Position numbers and translations under genes: made by a program
The notes under the pieces: generated by a model
Seen by the model: the letters and a program-made list of their open reading frames with translations, nothing else
Databases searched by the model: none
Told to the model about the DNA's origin: nothing
Part shown: piece after piece, positions 8,346-17,200 of the stretch
How positions within the stretch are numbered: the first letter of the stretch is position 1
Layout of the letters: every line of letters starts with the position of its first letter
DNA from: Luminiphilus syltensis NOR5-1B
GTDB taxonomy: Bacteria; Pseudomonadota; Gammaproteobacteria; Pseudomonadales; Halieaceae
Reading direction: 5' to 3'
Length of the DNA stretch: 64,000 nucleotides
NCBI RefSeq assembly: GCF_000158175.1
Contig: NZ_DS999411.1
Location: 1,026,596 to 1,090,595 of the forward strand

Positions 8346-8351
8346 AGTATA
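8346..8351 (-). promoter_or_regulatory. Probable -10 element for glyQ-glyS-rmuC
   Basis: TATACT on the minus strand, about 30 nt before the GTG of glyQ. The matching -35 region is weak, so this is a moderate call. On the plus strand CATAAT at 8368-8373 could serve the divergent acyltransferase gene. Confidence 0.4.
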
Positions 8352-8401
8352 CCGGTGATAAGCGCGGCATAATACGGCCTCATTTGCAGGCTGGACTCGT
8401 T

Positions 8402-9364
8402 TTGAGCGTGACATCGCAATCGGAATCGGAATCGGAATCGGAATCTCCGTCAGCTCCCCTACGGGATCGTGCGGCGCTGCTGCTCACCAAGTGGGCACTG
8501 CATCTATTGGCCCGCCTGCCGCTGGAGACGGCGCGGGGGCTCGGGCGACGCCTGGGGCAGTTCAATCACTGGCTGGACGGTCGTCCACGTCGAGTCGCTG
8601 AGCGTAACATCCGGCTCGCCTATCCCGAACTCGATGCGTCGGCGCGGGCGGCGCTGGTCAAGAGTGCCATGATGGAAACCGGTGCGCTCGTCAGTGAGAT
8701 GGGTCACGTTTGGGTTCGCCCCTGGGCGTTTACCGAGTCATTGATTCGCTCAGTAGAGGGCCTCGAGTATTTGCAGGAGGCTCAAGAGCAGAAGCGGGGC
8801 GTGATTATTCTCGGGCCCCATCTGGGGAACTGGGAGGTACTCGGTTTGCATCTCGCGACGGTGGGGGAAACCGTTGCTCTCTATGAGCCACCCCAAATTG
8901 CTGCACTGGGTACCCTGATCCGCGAGGCACGCGAGCGCAGTGGCAGTCAGTTGGTACCGACCACGCCCCGGGGTATCGCGGCGATTACACGGAGCGTTAA
9001 GCGGGGCGCAATTTCGGGTATTCTCCCGGACCAGGTGCCGACCGACCCCAGCGGTGGTTTGAACGTGCCTTTTATGGGCGTTACCTGTGCGACCACTTCG
9101 CTGGGGTGTAGCCTCATACGGCGATCCGGCGCGGTAGCGCTGATGGGTGTCGCGTTGCGGGTTCCGGGGGGCTTTAAAATCCGCTACGTTAAGCCGGACC
9201 CGTCAATTTACAGTGAGGACCTCGCCGTCTCCCTGACAACCATGAATCGCGAAGTGGAAAAACTGCTTCGGGGCTGGGATGCCCAGTACCAGTGGCAATA
9301 CAAGCGGTTCAGAACTCGCCCCCATGAGGGTACCGACCATTACTTGCACCTGATGCGACGCTGA
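8402..9364 (+). CDS. Lipid A biosynthesis lauroyl/myristoyl-type acyltransferase (LpxL/HtrB family)
   Basis: About 320 aa. Inner-membrane enzyme that adds a secondary acyl chain to lipid A from acyl-ACP. The catalytic H-x4-E motif is in GPHLGNWEVLGL near residue 145, followed by an LVPTTPRG segment and the DQVPTDPSGGLNVPFMG block that is typical of the family. A hydrophobic segment (LLLTKWALHLLARLPL) near the N-terminus fits membrane attachment. The start is uncertain: TTG at 8384, TTG at 8402 and GTG at 8408 are all in frame, and no ATG precedes the conserved part. I prefer 8402 because GGA lies 6 nt upstream and a -10-like CATAAT at 8368-8373 would leave a short leader. The N-terminal (Ser-Glu)n run comes from a hexanucleotide repeat. 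Confidence 0.88.
   Translation: MSVTSQSESESESESPSAPLRDRAALLLTKWALHLLARLPLETARGLGRRLGQFNHWLDGRPRRVAERNIRLAYPELDASARAALVKSAMMETGALVSEMGHVWVRPWAFTESLIRSVEGLEYLQEAQEQKRGVIILGPHLGNWEVLGLHLATVGETVALYEPPQIAALGTLIREARERSGSQLVPTTPRGIAAITRSVKRGAISGILPDQVPTDPSGGLNVPFMGVTCATTSLGCSLIRRSGAVALMGVALRVPGGFKIRYVKPDPSIYSEDLAVSLTTMNREVEKLLRGWDAQYQWQYKRFRTRPHEGTDHYLHLMRR
8421..8444 (+). repeat. Hexanucleotide tandem repeat (CGGAAT)x4 at the acyltransferase N-terminus
   Basis: Four perfect copies of CGGAAT, preceded by one imperfect copy (CGCAAT, 8415-8420). They encode alternating Ser-Glu immediately after the likely start codons. Because the unit is 6 nt, copy-number change would lengthen or shorten the tail without breaking the frame. 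Confidence 0.85.
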
Positions 9365-9385
9365 GTCGCTGGAGCAGCAGAGGAT

Positions 9386-10186
9386 ATGCAGCAGTACGCA
9401 GGCAAAATCATTGCCGGTTTGATTGGCTTTCTGACCCTGGGGCCGGTGGGTCTTTTGTTCGGCCTGGCCATTGGCCACGCCTTTGATCGAGGGCTTTGGC
9501 AGGCGTTGCAGGCGGCCAGCCCTGAAGCGCTGGCTCATTTACAACGGCAGTTTTTTGAAACCACCTTTACGTTACTTGGGTATGTTGCCAAGGCTGATGG
9601 TCGGGTATCTGAAGCCGAGATCGCCCAGGCGGAGAATCTTTTTCGCCAGGTCAGGTTGAGCCCCTCCCAGCGCCAGGCGGCCATTCAGCGCTTCAAAATC
9701 GGCGCCGCGAGCGGTTTTGACCCCCAGCCCACCGTTCGTGCCTTCGCTACGAAAGTGGGTCAGCGACGGCAGCTTCAACAGACGCTGTTCGCGTTCTTGG
9801 CCAGCATGGCCCTCGCCGACGGCGAATTACAGGCTGCCGAGCGCGAGGCCCTGCACCACATCGCCGAACTGCTCGGCATGCCCGCTGCCGAGGTTGATCG
9901 ATTGGTCGAGATGCTGTCGGCGCAGTCGCGGTTTCACAGTGGTCCCAGCGGGCACCGAGCTCGCTCGAAGGATAGCGTTGCGGATGCGTATCGGGCTCTG
10001 GGCGTACCGTCTGAGGCGACCGATAGCGAAGTGAAGAAAGCCTACCGTAAGCTGATGAGTGAAAATCATCCGGACAAGTTAATCGCCAAAGGCGTGCCCG
10101 ACGACTTGATTAGACTGGCGACCGAGCGATCCCAGGAAATCTCAACCGCGTACGAGGTGATCCGCAATGCCCGCGGGCTCGGATGA
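9386..10186 (+). CDS. djlA: DjlA-like membrane-anchored J-domain co-chaperone (TerB + DnaJ)
   Basis: 266 aa. N-terminal hydrophobic, glycine-rich segment (about residues 7-30) that can anchor the protein in the inner membrane. It is followed by a TerB-like acidic helical domain (YVAKADGRVSEAEI and FLASMALADGELQAAEREAL) and a C-terminal J domain (about residues 200-266). The J domain has the HPD tripeptide in MSENHPDKL, which stimulates DnaK ATPase. This order is that of DjlA. It starts 21 nt after the acyltransferase stop, probably in the same transcript, and ends 5 nt before the convergent trkH. The family has been linked to envelope stress and capsule regulation in enterics; the role here is not known. 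Confidence 0.87.
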   Translation: MQQYAGKIIAGLIGFLTLGPVGLLFGLAIGHAFDRGLWQALQAASPEALAHLQRQFFETTFTLLGYVAKADGRVSEAEIAQAENLFRQVRLSPSQRQAAIQRFKIGAASGFDPQPTVRAFATKVGQRRQLQQTLFAFLASMALADGELQAAEREALHHIAELLGMPAAEVDRLVEMLSAQSRFHSGPSGHRARSKDSVADAYRALGVPSEATDSEVKKAYRKLMSENHPDKLIAKGVPDDLIRLATERSQEISTAYEVIRNARGLG

Positions 10187-10191
10187 GACGA

Positions 10192-11640
10192 TCAGGGTCG
10201 CCAGAAGGCGGGAGTGAACAGTACCAGCAGCGTAAATACTTCCAGTCGACCCAGCAGCATGGCAACACATAGTAAGCACTTGCCAATCTCAGATACGGCA
10301 CTGTAATTGGGCGCTACCAGCCCCAGGCCCGGGCCCAGGTTGTTCATCGATGCGGCGACTGCAGAAAATGCCGAGGTGAAATCGAGGCCGGTGGCGAGCA
10401 TTAGCAACATAAAGGTAACGAAGCAGAACATGTAGACCGCGAAGAAGCTCCATACGGCGCTTACCGTGCTCGGTTGCACGCGCCGCGCATCCAGCTTAAG
10501 TGGAATGACGGCGTTGGGGTGAAGCAACTGCCTGAGCTCGCGCATACCCTGACGAAAGATGAGCAGCAGGCGCATGGCTTTCATACCGCCACCGGTTGAC
10601 CCCGCGCAGCCCCCCATGAAAGACAGCATCAACAAAAATACCGGGAGGAATATGGGCCACACCGAAAAGTCCCGGGTTGCAAATCCGGTTGTGGTGGCGA
10701 TCGAGACGGTTTGAAATAGCCCATGGACGAGTCCCTCCTTCACGTCGAGGGTATCGGTCACGATCAATGTACTGCAGGTGACGACAATGGCGATAACCAC
10801 CACGGCACTAAAAAACTTGGTTTCCGAATCATGGTTATAAACATTCAGTGATCGGCGCTGAAAGGCAATGAAGTGCAGGCCAAAGTTGATCGCTGATATC
10901 ACCATGAAAAAGGTGCAGATCAGCAGGATTTTATCGTTATCAAAAAAGCCCATACTGGCGTCATGGGTCGAGAAGCCGCCGATGGCCACGGTGGAAAATG
11001 CATGGCAGATGGCGTCAAAACCCGACATACCTGCCGCATAGTAGGCGGCGGCACACAGTGAAGTGAGACCGACGTAAATACTGAATAGCGCTTTTGCCGT
11101 TCCCGTCACTCGGGGAGTGAGTTTCCGCTCCTTGGCATGTCCCGAACTTTCTGCGCGAAAAAGCTGCATGCCCCCGATGCCCAGCATGGGCAGAATCGCG
11201 ACGGCGAGCACAATAATACCGATGCCCCCCAACCACTGGAGTAACTGGCGATAGAGCAGTATTGAGCGTGGCAAGTCGTCGAGGCCTACGATGACCGTTG
11301 CCCCGGTCGTCGTTAATCCGGAGATGGATTCAAAGATCGCGTCGATTGCCGACATGTGGATAGCGTCACTCAATATAAACGGCAAGGAGCCAAAGACGCC
11401 CAGAACAATCCAAAACAGCGCGGTGACCAGAAAGCCGTCACGAATCCGAAGGTCAGAACGACTGCGCCGCGTCGGTAACCAAAGCGCGGCACCCGCGAAA
11501 ATATTGATGGCAAACGCAGCTGCAAAAGCGTTGGCTGAGCCGTCCCGCTCAACCAGGCCCAAGACCAGCGAGGGCAGCATGGCGGTGCTGAACATCACCA
11601 ACAGCACGCCCATGATTCGCAGGGAGACGCTGATATGCAT
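10192..11640 (-). CDS. trkH: Trk potassium uptake system membrane subunit TrkH
   Basis: 482 aa integral membrane protein with about ten hydrophobic helices and selectivity-filter-like segments such as SGLTTTGATV, IGGFSTHDAS, TTGFATRDFS and GGCAGSTGGGMKAMR, the quasi-repeated P-loops of the TrkH/KtrB family. It forms the K+ channel that TrkA gates. Its ATG at 11640 shares one base with the trkA stop (TAATG), which implies translational coupling. It is convergent with djlA. Confidence 0.96.
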   Translation of the reverse strand: MHISVSLRIMGVLLVMFSTAMLPSLVLGLVERDGSANAFAAAFAINIFAGAALWLPTRRSRSDLRIRDGFLVTALFWIVLGVFGSLPFILSDAIHMSAIDAIFESISGLTTTGATVIVGLDDLPRSILLYRQLLQWLGGIGIIVLAVAILPMLGIGGMQLFRAESSGHAKERKLTPRVTGTAKALFSIYVGLTSLCAAAYYAAGMSGFDAICHAFSTVAIGGFSTHDASMGFFDNDKILLICTFFMVISAINFGLHFIAFQRRSLNVYNHDSETKFFSAVVVIAIVVTCSTLIVTDTLDVKEGLVHGLFQTVSIATTTGFATRDFSVWPIFLPVFLLMLSFMGGCAGSTGGGMKAMRLLLIFRQGMRELRQLLHPNAVIPLKLDARRVQPSTVSAVWSFFAVYMFCFVTFMLLMLATGLDFTSAFSAVAASMNNLGPGLGLVAPNYSAVSEIGKCLLCVAMLLGRLEVFTLLVLFTPAFWRP

Positions 11641-13013
11641 TAGAGGAAGCCGAAGCCCACGGCAAAGAGCTTCTCCACCGCGGAAATCTGGCTGCGATCA
11701 GTCAGGAATAGAATCACATGATCATCGGGTTCGACCACCACATCGCTGTGGGCGATCACCACTTCTTCGCCGCGTAAAATGGCACCTACGCCGACACCGT
11801 TGGGCAATTTCAGTTCGTCGAGACGTCTGCCGATCACCTTCGATGACCGCGCGTCACCGTGGGCTGTAAGCTCAATAGCCTCGGCGGCACCGCGCCGTAA
11901 CGAGTGCACGTTGCCAATATCTCCGCGGCGGACATGGGTGAGTAGGCTGCCGATGGTAATCTGTTGCGGCGATATGGCGATGTCGATTTCTTTACCGACC
12001 AGGTCAGCGTAGGCCGAATTGGTGATCAGCGTGATCACCTTTTTCGCGCCGAGTCGCTTGGCGAGCATCGACATCATGATGTTGGATTCATCGTTGTTGG
12101 TCAGTGCGCAGAACACGTCGGTATTTTCGATGTTTTCCTGCACCAGAAGCTGGGGCTCGTTGGCACTGCCGTTGAGCACAATGGTCTCTTCGAGAATCTC
12201 TGACAGTGCACGGCAGCGGTCGTAGGACACTTCAAGCACCTTAACCTGGTAGTCGCGCTCCAGTCTCGATGCCAGCGTCGCGCCGATGTTGCCACCGCCG
12301 GCGATCATTACGCGCTTGTAGGGCTCATCAATGGTTCGGAGTTCTGCCGTGACCGCGCGGATATTCTCCCGAGCGGCGATGAAAAACACTTCGTCGCCGG
12401 GTTCAACAATAGTATTGCCCTCGGGGGTGATGGGCTTGGAGTCTCTGAAAATGGCGGCAACGCGGGTATCGATGTGGGGCATGTGCTTGCGCAATTCGGA
12501 AAGCTCCATGCCGACAATGGGCCCACCTCTAATAGCTCGCGCCGCGACCAGGCGGATTCTGCCCTCGGCAAAATCGACGACTTGCAGCGAGCCCGGGTTG
12601 GCGATGAGTTGTTCGATGTTGTTGGTGACCAGCTGCTCGGGACCGATAATCACATCGACCGGTATGGCGTCAGGCCGGAACAGGCGATCCCCTTTTTGCA
12701 AGTAATCACCCGATCGGATTCGGGAGATCTTGAGTGGGGTTCGGTACAGCGTAAACGCGACCTGGCAGGCCATCATGTTGATTTCGTCGCTGTTGGTGAC
12801 GGCCACCAGAAGATCGGCGTCCTCCGCTCCCGCGTTGAGTAGCGTGGTCGGGTGGGCGGCATCCCCCTGTACGGTGCGGATATCCAGCCGCTCCTGCAGC
12901 GCGCGCAAGGTGCTCGGCTGATTGTCCACAACCGTGATGTCGTTTTGTTCATCGGCCAGATGTTCGGCGAGGGTGCCACCGACCTGCCCCGCTCCAAGGA
13001 TGATGATTTTCAC
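11640..13013 (-). CDS. trkA: Trk system regulatory NAD(H)-binding subunit TrkA
   Basis: 457 aa peripheral cytoplasmic protein built as a tandem duplication. The first RCK/Rossmann unit begins with IIILGAGQVGGTLAEHL (GxGxxG at about residues 7-12). The second begins with VMIAGGGNIGATLASRL near residue 230. Each unit is followed by a TrkA-C domain. It binds NAD(H)/nucleotides and controls TrkH. The start is GTG at 13013, with AGGAGA upstream. It heads the trkA-trkH pair and lies 98 nt after rsmB, in the usual gene order. Confidence 0.96.
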   Translation of the reverse strand: MKIIILGAGQVGGTLAEHLADEQNDITVVDNQPSTLRALQERLDIRTVQGDAAHPTTLLNAGAEDADLLVAVTNSDEINMMACQVAFTLYRTPLKISRIRSGDYLQKGDRLFRPDAIPVDVIIGPEQLVTNNIEQLIANPGSLQVVDFAEGRIRLVAARAIRGGPIVGMELSELRKHMPHIDTRVAAIFRDSKPITPEGNTIVEPGDEVFFIAARENIRAVTAELRTIDEPYKRVMIAGGGNIGATLASRLERDYQVKVLEVSYDRCRALSEILEETIVLNGSANEPQLLVQENIENTDVFCALTNNDESNIMMSMLAKRLGAKKVITLITNSAYADLVGKEIDIAISPQQITIGSLLTHVRRGDIGNVHSLRRGAAEAIELTAHGDARSSKVIGRRLDELKLPNGVGVGAILRGEEVVIAHSDVVVEPDDHVILFLTDRSQISAVEKLFAVGFGFL

Positions 13014-13111
13014 TGGACTAGAGATCTCCTGAGAGCGACAGCCGACACCATAAACAAAGCCGGCCTGCTTGGTAAGTGAAAAACGACCGAAAGCTTGCGG
13101 ATACCTTTGCT

Positions 13112-14410
13112 CTACAAGGCGCGCCGTATCAGGCTGAAATAGAGGCCATCACCACCCTCAGCCGCTGGCAGCACCTGCTGTCCGTATTCGGTGGCGATAC
13201 CCACCTCGGTGTCGAACGGCTCCACCGCGGCGTCCTCGTGGTGTTCGAGGAAGGCCTCGACCTGCGCATCGTTTTCCGCGCGCAGGATTGAGCAGGTCAC
13301 GTAAAGCAGTCGACCCCCGGGTTTGAGCAGTGGCCACAAGCCGTGGGTTATATCGGTTTGTTGCTGTGCAAAATGGCGGATATCGGTTTTTCCACGGTGT
13401 ATCTTGATATCGGGATTACGCCGCAGGACGCCCGTTGCCGAGCAGGGCACATCGGCCACAATAGCGTCGAATCGACCCACCCCGAGTTCATCGCCCGGAT
13501 GGGCTGCGTCCATTGCAATACAGTCAAAGCCGAGACCCAGCCGATCGCGGTTGGCGATGACTTTTTCGAGCCGTTTGGCATCAATATCAGCGGCGATGAG
13601 CGTTTTGAGTTCAGGTTGGCGTTCGGCGATGTGACAGCTTTTTCCACCCGGCGCGGCACAGGCGTCGAGCACGGTTTCACCCGGTTTTGCATCGAGAAGA
13701 ATGGCGGCCAGCTGTGCGGAGACGTCCTGTACCGATATCTGGCCCGCGGTGAAGCCCGGTACCGACTCGACATCGATGGGCCGCGCCAGAGTGACAGCGG
13801 TATTGCTAAGGCCATCGGCGCTGAATGCTATGCCTTCGGCGTGCAGACGCTGTTTGTATTCTTCCGGACTGCACAGGCGAGTATTGATGCGCAGGGACAT
13901 GGGAGGACGACTGGAGCTTGCCGCCGCAATCTTGGTGAGGTGATGGGGCCATTCTTTGGCCAGCTGCTGATACATCCACTCGGGAAGGGCGGCTTTTTCG
14001 GCGGGGGAGAGGTTGTCGATCAGCTCGGCGGTTTGACGCTGGTAGGTCCGAAGTACGCCGTTCACCAGTCCCGTGGCCCAGTTTTTTCGTAGCTCACGAC
14101 AAACTGCCACGGTCTCTGATACCGCGGCATGATGGGCGATTCGAGTACCCCGCAGCTGCTGAAGGCCAAGAAGAACCAGCGCGTGAACATCGGCATCTTT
14201 CTTGCGCAGGGGCTTGCGCAGCAACTGCCTTGAGATCCCTTCGAGTAACGGCCATTCGCGCAGTGTGCTGTAGACCAGCTCCATGACCAGTGGCCGTTGT
14301 CCGCTGTCTACGGATGCCAGATGTGAGGGCAGTACGGCGGCCAGCGATCGGCCGTTGAGCACATCGGAAATAGAGTGAACGGCGGCACCCCGCGGGGATA
14401 CCTTGCTCAA
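13112..14410 (-). CDS. rsmB: 16S rRNA (cytosine-967 C5) methyltransferase RsmB
   Basis: 432 aa. The N-terminal NusB-like RNA-binding domain (about residues 10-150) is followed by the SAM-dependent methyltransferase. Motifs are VLDACAAPGGKSCHIA (SAM binding), DVPCSATGVLRRNPDIK with one catalytic Cys, and YVTCSILRAEN with the second. Together they define the two-cysteine m5C RNA methyltransferases. The start is TTG at 14410, which overlaps the TGA of fmt (TTGA), so the two are coupled. Part of def-fmt-rsmB. Confidence 0.95.
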   Translation of the reverse strand: MSKVSPRGAAVHSISDVLNGRSLAAVLPSHLASVDSGQRPLVMELVYSTLREWPLLEGISRQLLRKPLRKKDADVHALVLLGLQQLRGTRIAHHAAVSETVAVCRELRKNWATGLVNGVLRTYQRQTAELIDNLSPAEKAALPEWMYQQLAKEWPHHLTKIAAASSSRPPMSLRINTRLCSPEEYKQRLHAEGIAFSADGLSNTAVTLARPIDVESVPGFTAGQISVQDVSAQLAAILLDAKPGETVLDACAAPGGKSCHIAERQPELKTLIAADIDAKRLEKVIANRDRLGLGFDCIAMDAAHPGDELGVGRFDAIVADVPCSATGVLRRNPDIKIHRGKTDIRHFAQQQTDITHGLWPLLKPGGRLLYVTCSILRAENDAQVEAFLEHHEDAAVEPFDTEVGIATEYGQQVLPAAEGGDGLYFSLIRRAL

Positions 14411-15363
14411 CGATTATCACCAAAGACGACGCCGGCATGGAAAATATCCGACCGGGCGTTCAGCAAGTCGGTGACTGCTAACGGCTTGCCTCCAGGCAAC
14501 TGCGCCTGCTCCACCCGCAGCAGACCGTCGCCGCAGGCGATATCGAAGGTTTTATTGTCAATTGCCACTATGGTCCCCGGCGTTGCCGTAGGGGTCGCCG
14601 ACAGCGCGGTGGCCCGCCAGAACTTGACCCGATGGCCGAGCAGTTCCGAGTAGCAACCGGGCGCGGGCAGAAACGCATGGATGCGACGTGCGATCGTGCG
14701 GGCCGGTTGCTGCCAGCTTATGTGCCCCTCGGCTTTGCTGATCTTGGACGCATAGGTAGCGAGGTCGTCATTTTGCACCGTTGCACTGCTCAAATGGGCT
14801 GGAAGATCATCGAGCACCCCGGTCAGTAGTTTGGGGCCCATCGCGGCGAGCCGGCTGTAGAGCTCGATCGTGGTGTCGTCCTCAGATATCGGTGTCGTGG
14901 CCGTCGCCAGCATGGGTCCGGTATCAAGACCTGCCTCCATCTGCATGATGGTGATGCCCGTTTCCGTATCCCCCGCCTCGATGGCCCGCTGTATGGGCGC
15001 CGCGCCTCGCCACCGGGGCAACAGCGATCCGTGGACATTGATGCAGCCATAGCGCGGCAAATCCAGCACCGCCTGGGGCAGAATCAGTCCATAGGCAACG
15101 ACGATCATGGCGTCGGCACCGTAGGCGGCGATTGTGGCCTGAACCTCCTTGGACTTCAGTGTCGCCGGCTGAAGCACGGTTAGACCGGCATCAAGAGCGC
15201 ACTGCTTTACCGGCGTCGCTTTGACCTTCTTGCCGCGCCCGCTGGGTCTGTCCGGCTGGGTCAGGACGGCCACAACCGAGTGTTGGCTGCCCACCAGCTG
15301 CGCTAGATGGCTGGCAGCAAAATCGGGGGTGCCCGCAAAGAGAAGCCTTAAAGGCGGGGTCAT
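14407..15363 (-). CDS. fmt: Methionyl-tRNA formyltransferase
   Basis: 318 aa. Transfers a formyl group from 10-formyl-THF to initiator Met-tRNA. N-terminal formyltransferase fold with LLFAGTPDFAASHLA, the catalytic INVHGSLLPRWRGAAPIQRAI region (Asn-His, with the Ser-Leu-Leu-Pro loop) and TGITIMQMEAGLDTGPML including the catalytic Asp. A C-terminal OB-like domain follows from about residue 205. Starts with ATG 4 nt after def, the usual def-fmt operon. Confidence 0.97.
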   Translation of the reverse strand: MTPPLRLLFAGTPDFAASHLAQLVGSQHSVVAVLTQPDRPSGRGKKVKATPVKQCALDAGLTVLQPATLKSKEVQATIAAYGADAMIVVAYGLILPQAVLDLPRYGCINVHGSLLPRWRGAAPIQRAIEAGDTETGITIMQMEAGLDTGPMLATATTPISEDDTTIELYSRLAAMGPKLLTGVLDDLPAHLSSATVQNDDLATYASKISKAEGHISWQQPARTIARRIHAFLPAPGCYSELLGHRVKFWRATALSATPTATPGTIVAIDNKTFDIACGDGLLRVEQAQLPGGKPLAVTDLLNARSDIFHAGVVFGDNR

Positions 15364-15367
15364 CGGA

Positions 15368-15874
15368 TCAGGCCCTTCGCTTGTGTTCCTTCTCGAGCTT
15401 GCTTCTTATCCGCTGACGTTTCAGGGGTGAGAGGTAATCGACAAACAGTTTGCCTTCGAGGTGATCTATTTCGTGTTGCAGGCAAATGGCGAGCAGGCCA
15501 TCGAGCTCCTCGGCAAACGTATCACCTTCACGATCCAGTGCTGTGACCTCAATGCTGCTGGGCCGATTCACCGTTTCAAAAAACCCGGGAACCGACAGGC
15601 AGCCCTCATCGTAGCTGCCCAGAGTCTTGTCGATAACCGTGACTTCCGGGTTGATGAATACCCGGGGCTCATCGCGATTCTCAGAGACATCAATAACAAT
15701 GACGCGCTCGTGGACATCGACCTGGGACGCGGCCAGGCCGATTCCCGGCGCGTCATACATGGTTTCCAGCATGTCGTCGATGAGGCGGCGAATGCGCTGG
15801 TCGACCTCGGTGACCGGTTTTGCCCGGGTGCGAAGTCGGGGGTCCGGAAACTCAAGAATGGGTAGGATTGCCAT
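15368..15874 (-). CDS. def: Peptide deformylase
   Basis: 168 aa metalloenzyme that removes the N-formyl group from nascent proteins. All three signature motifs are present: [19 protein letters not shown] with the metal-ligand Cys, and [12 protein letters not shown] with the HExxH metal site. The start [15 protein letters not shown] is canonical. First gene of def-fmt-rsmB and divergent from the LysM gene, with the promoters of both in the 150 nt between. Confidence 0.97.
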   Translation of the reverse strand: MAILPILEFPDPRLRTRAKPVTEVDQRIRRLIDDMLETMYDAPGIGLAASQVDVHERVIVIDVSENRDEPRVFINPEVTVIDKTLGSYDEGCLSVPGFFETVNRPSSIEVTALDREGDTFAEELDGLLAICLQHEIDHLEGKLFVDYLSPLKRQRIRSKLEKEHKRRA

Positions 15875-16024
15875 ACTCTGCCTTTTGGAAGCTGTAGCGA
15901 TTGGTCACGCCTAATGACCGAAAGCTGTTGGATTTGCTCTTGCCTCGCAGCGCGGCGCGACGCAAACTGCAAGTATAGCGCGGACTTTGACCTATCGTCC
16001 GGTAACAACCAAGGGAGTGGTAGC

Positions 16025-17128
16025 GTGAAATCCCCATCTCAAGTTCCAGCCCGAGCATGCGCTCGCCCGACTCACCGCCTGTTGTGGGTATTGGCGACGG
16101 CGTTGTTGGCGGTATCGGTTTCATTAACGGCACAACAGTCGCGGCCCGATACCGTCCAGCTCAACGACAATGTGCCGATGACGTACACCGTCAAATCAGG
16201 TGATACGCTGTGGGGCATTAGCGAAATTTATTTGCGCGAGCCCTGGCGATGGACCGAACTCTGGGACAGTAACCCGCAGATCGACAACCCCCACCTGATT
16301 TATCCCGGCGATGTGCTCGAACTGCGCTGGGAAGATGGCCGACCCGTTCTTGGCTTCGCGCAGCGGGGCCCCGTAAAGCTGTCTCCGAAAGTTCGAAGCA
16401 CGTCTTTGTCCTCGGCGATACCGCCCATTCCCCGGGATGAGATCGATCCGTTTTTACGCGCCAATCGTGTGGTAGATGCGGTGATTTTTGATCGTTCCGC
16501 GTACATTATCGCCGGTGATGCCAAGCGACTGATCAGCGGTGTTGGCGATCGCGTTTACGGCCGCGGACCGGTGGATGCCACTGACAGAACCTACAGCATT
16601 CTTCGCCGGGGCGAGTTGATTGTTGACCCGATCACCCAGGAGGTATTGGGCCTTGCGGCCTCTGAGATCGGCACCGCTGAGTTGCTTGCCGCCGCGGCAA
16701 CCGTGTTCACCGATGCTGATGTCAAGGAGCTCGAAGTCACCAGCATGAACGAGGAGGTGCGAATCGCTGATCGGCTGTTGCCGCAGATGGAGGGTATCGT
16801 TGACGCCTTCTATCAGCCCAAGGCACCCGACTTTCAGATTGAGAACGGATTCATGGTGGCGGTTGACGGTGGCGTCACCCAGATAGGTGCGCTGGATATC
16901 GTGACCCTTAATCTCGGCACAAGAGAAGGCGTCGTGGTCGGCGATGTGATGGCTATCTACCAGGCGGGGGAAGTGGTACTGGATCCTGTTACTGAAGAGA
17001 TGGTCACTTTACCGGACGTTCGATCAGGCCTCGTAATGGTCTTTAGTGTTTACGACAAGGCGAGCTACGGTCTGGTGTTGAAAGCCAGTCGGCCGCTCGC
17101 CGTGGGCGACAAGGTTAAGAACCCCTGA
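16025..17128 (+). CDS. LysM-domain envelope protein
   Basis: About 367 aa. I start at GTG 16025 because AGGGAG lies 7 nt upstream and the product then opens with a signal-type sequence (basic n-region, then LLWVLATALLAVSVSLTAQ); an open frame continues further upstream without support. Residues about 50-100 form one LysM peptidoglycan-binding domain (YTVKSGDTLWGISEIYLREP ... NPHLIYPGDVLEL). The remaining 260 residues match a conserved but uncharacterised C-terminal region of LysM proteins found between def and dprA in many gammaproteobacteria. It is probably periplasmic and cell-wall bound. The enzymatic role, if any, is unknown. Confidence 0.87.
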   Translation: MKSPSQVPARACARPTHRLLWVLATALLAVSVSLTAQQSRPDTVQLNDNVPMTYTVKSGDTLWGISEIYLREPWRWTELWDSNPQIDNPHLIYPGDVLELRWEDGRPVLGFAQRGPVKLSPKVRSTSLSSAIPPIPRDEIDPFLRANRVVDAVIFDRSAYIIAGDAKRLISGVGDRVYGRGPVDATDRTYSILRRGELIVDPITQEVLGLAASEIGTAELLAAAATVFTDADVKELEVTSMNEEVRIADRLLPQMEGIVDAFYQPKAPDFQIENGFMVAVDGGVTQIGALDIVTLNLGTREGVVVGDVMAIYQAGEVVLDPVTEEMVTLPDVRSGLVMVFSVYDKASYGLVLKASRPLAVGDKVKNP

Positions 17129-17200
17129 GATAGGTGAACGGCCGCGCACAGGACGTGCGCGAATGGAAAATGAGACGTAAGACCGCGCAAGGAAGCGCCG

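Noticed and set aside
13343-14092. 249-codon plus-strand frame
   Set aside because: Antisense to rsmB, whose catalytic motifs are intact; no conserved sequence in the antisense product.
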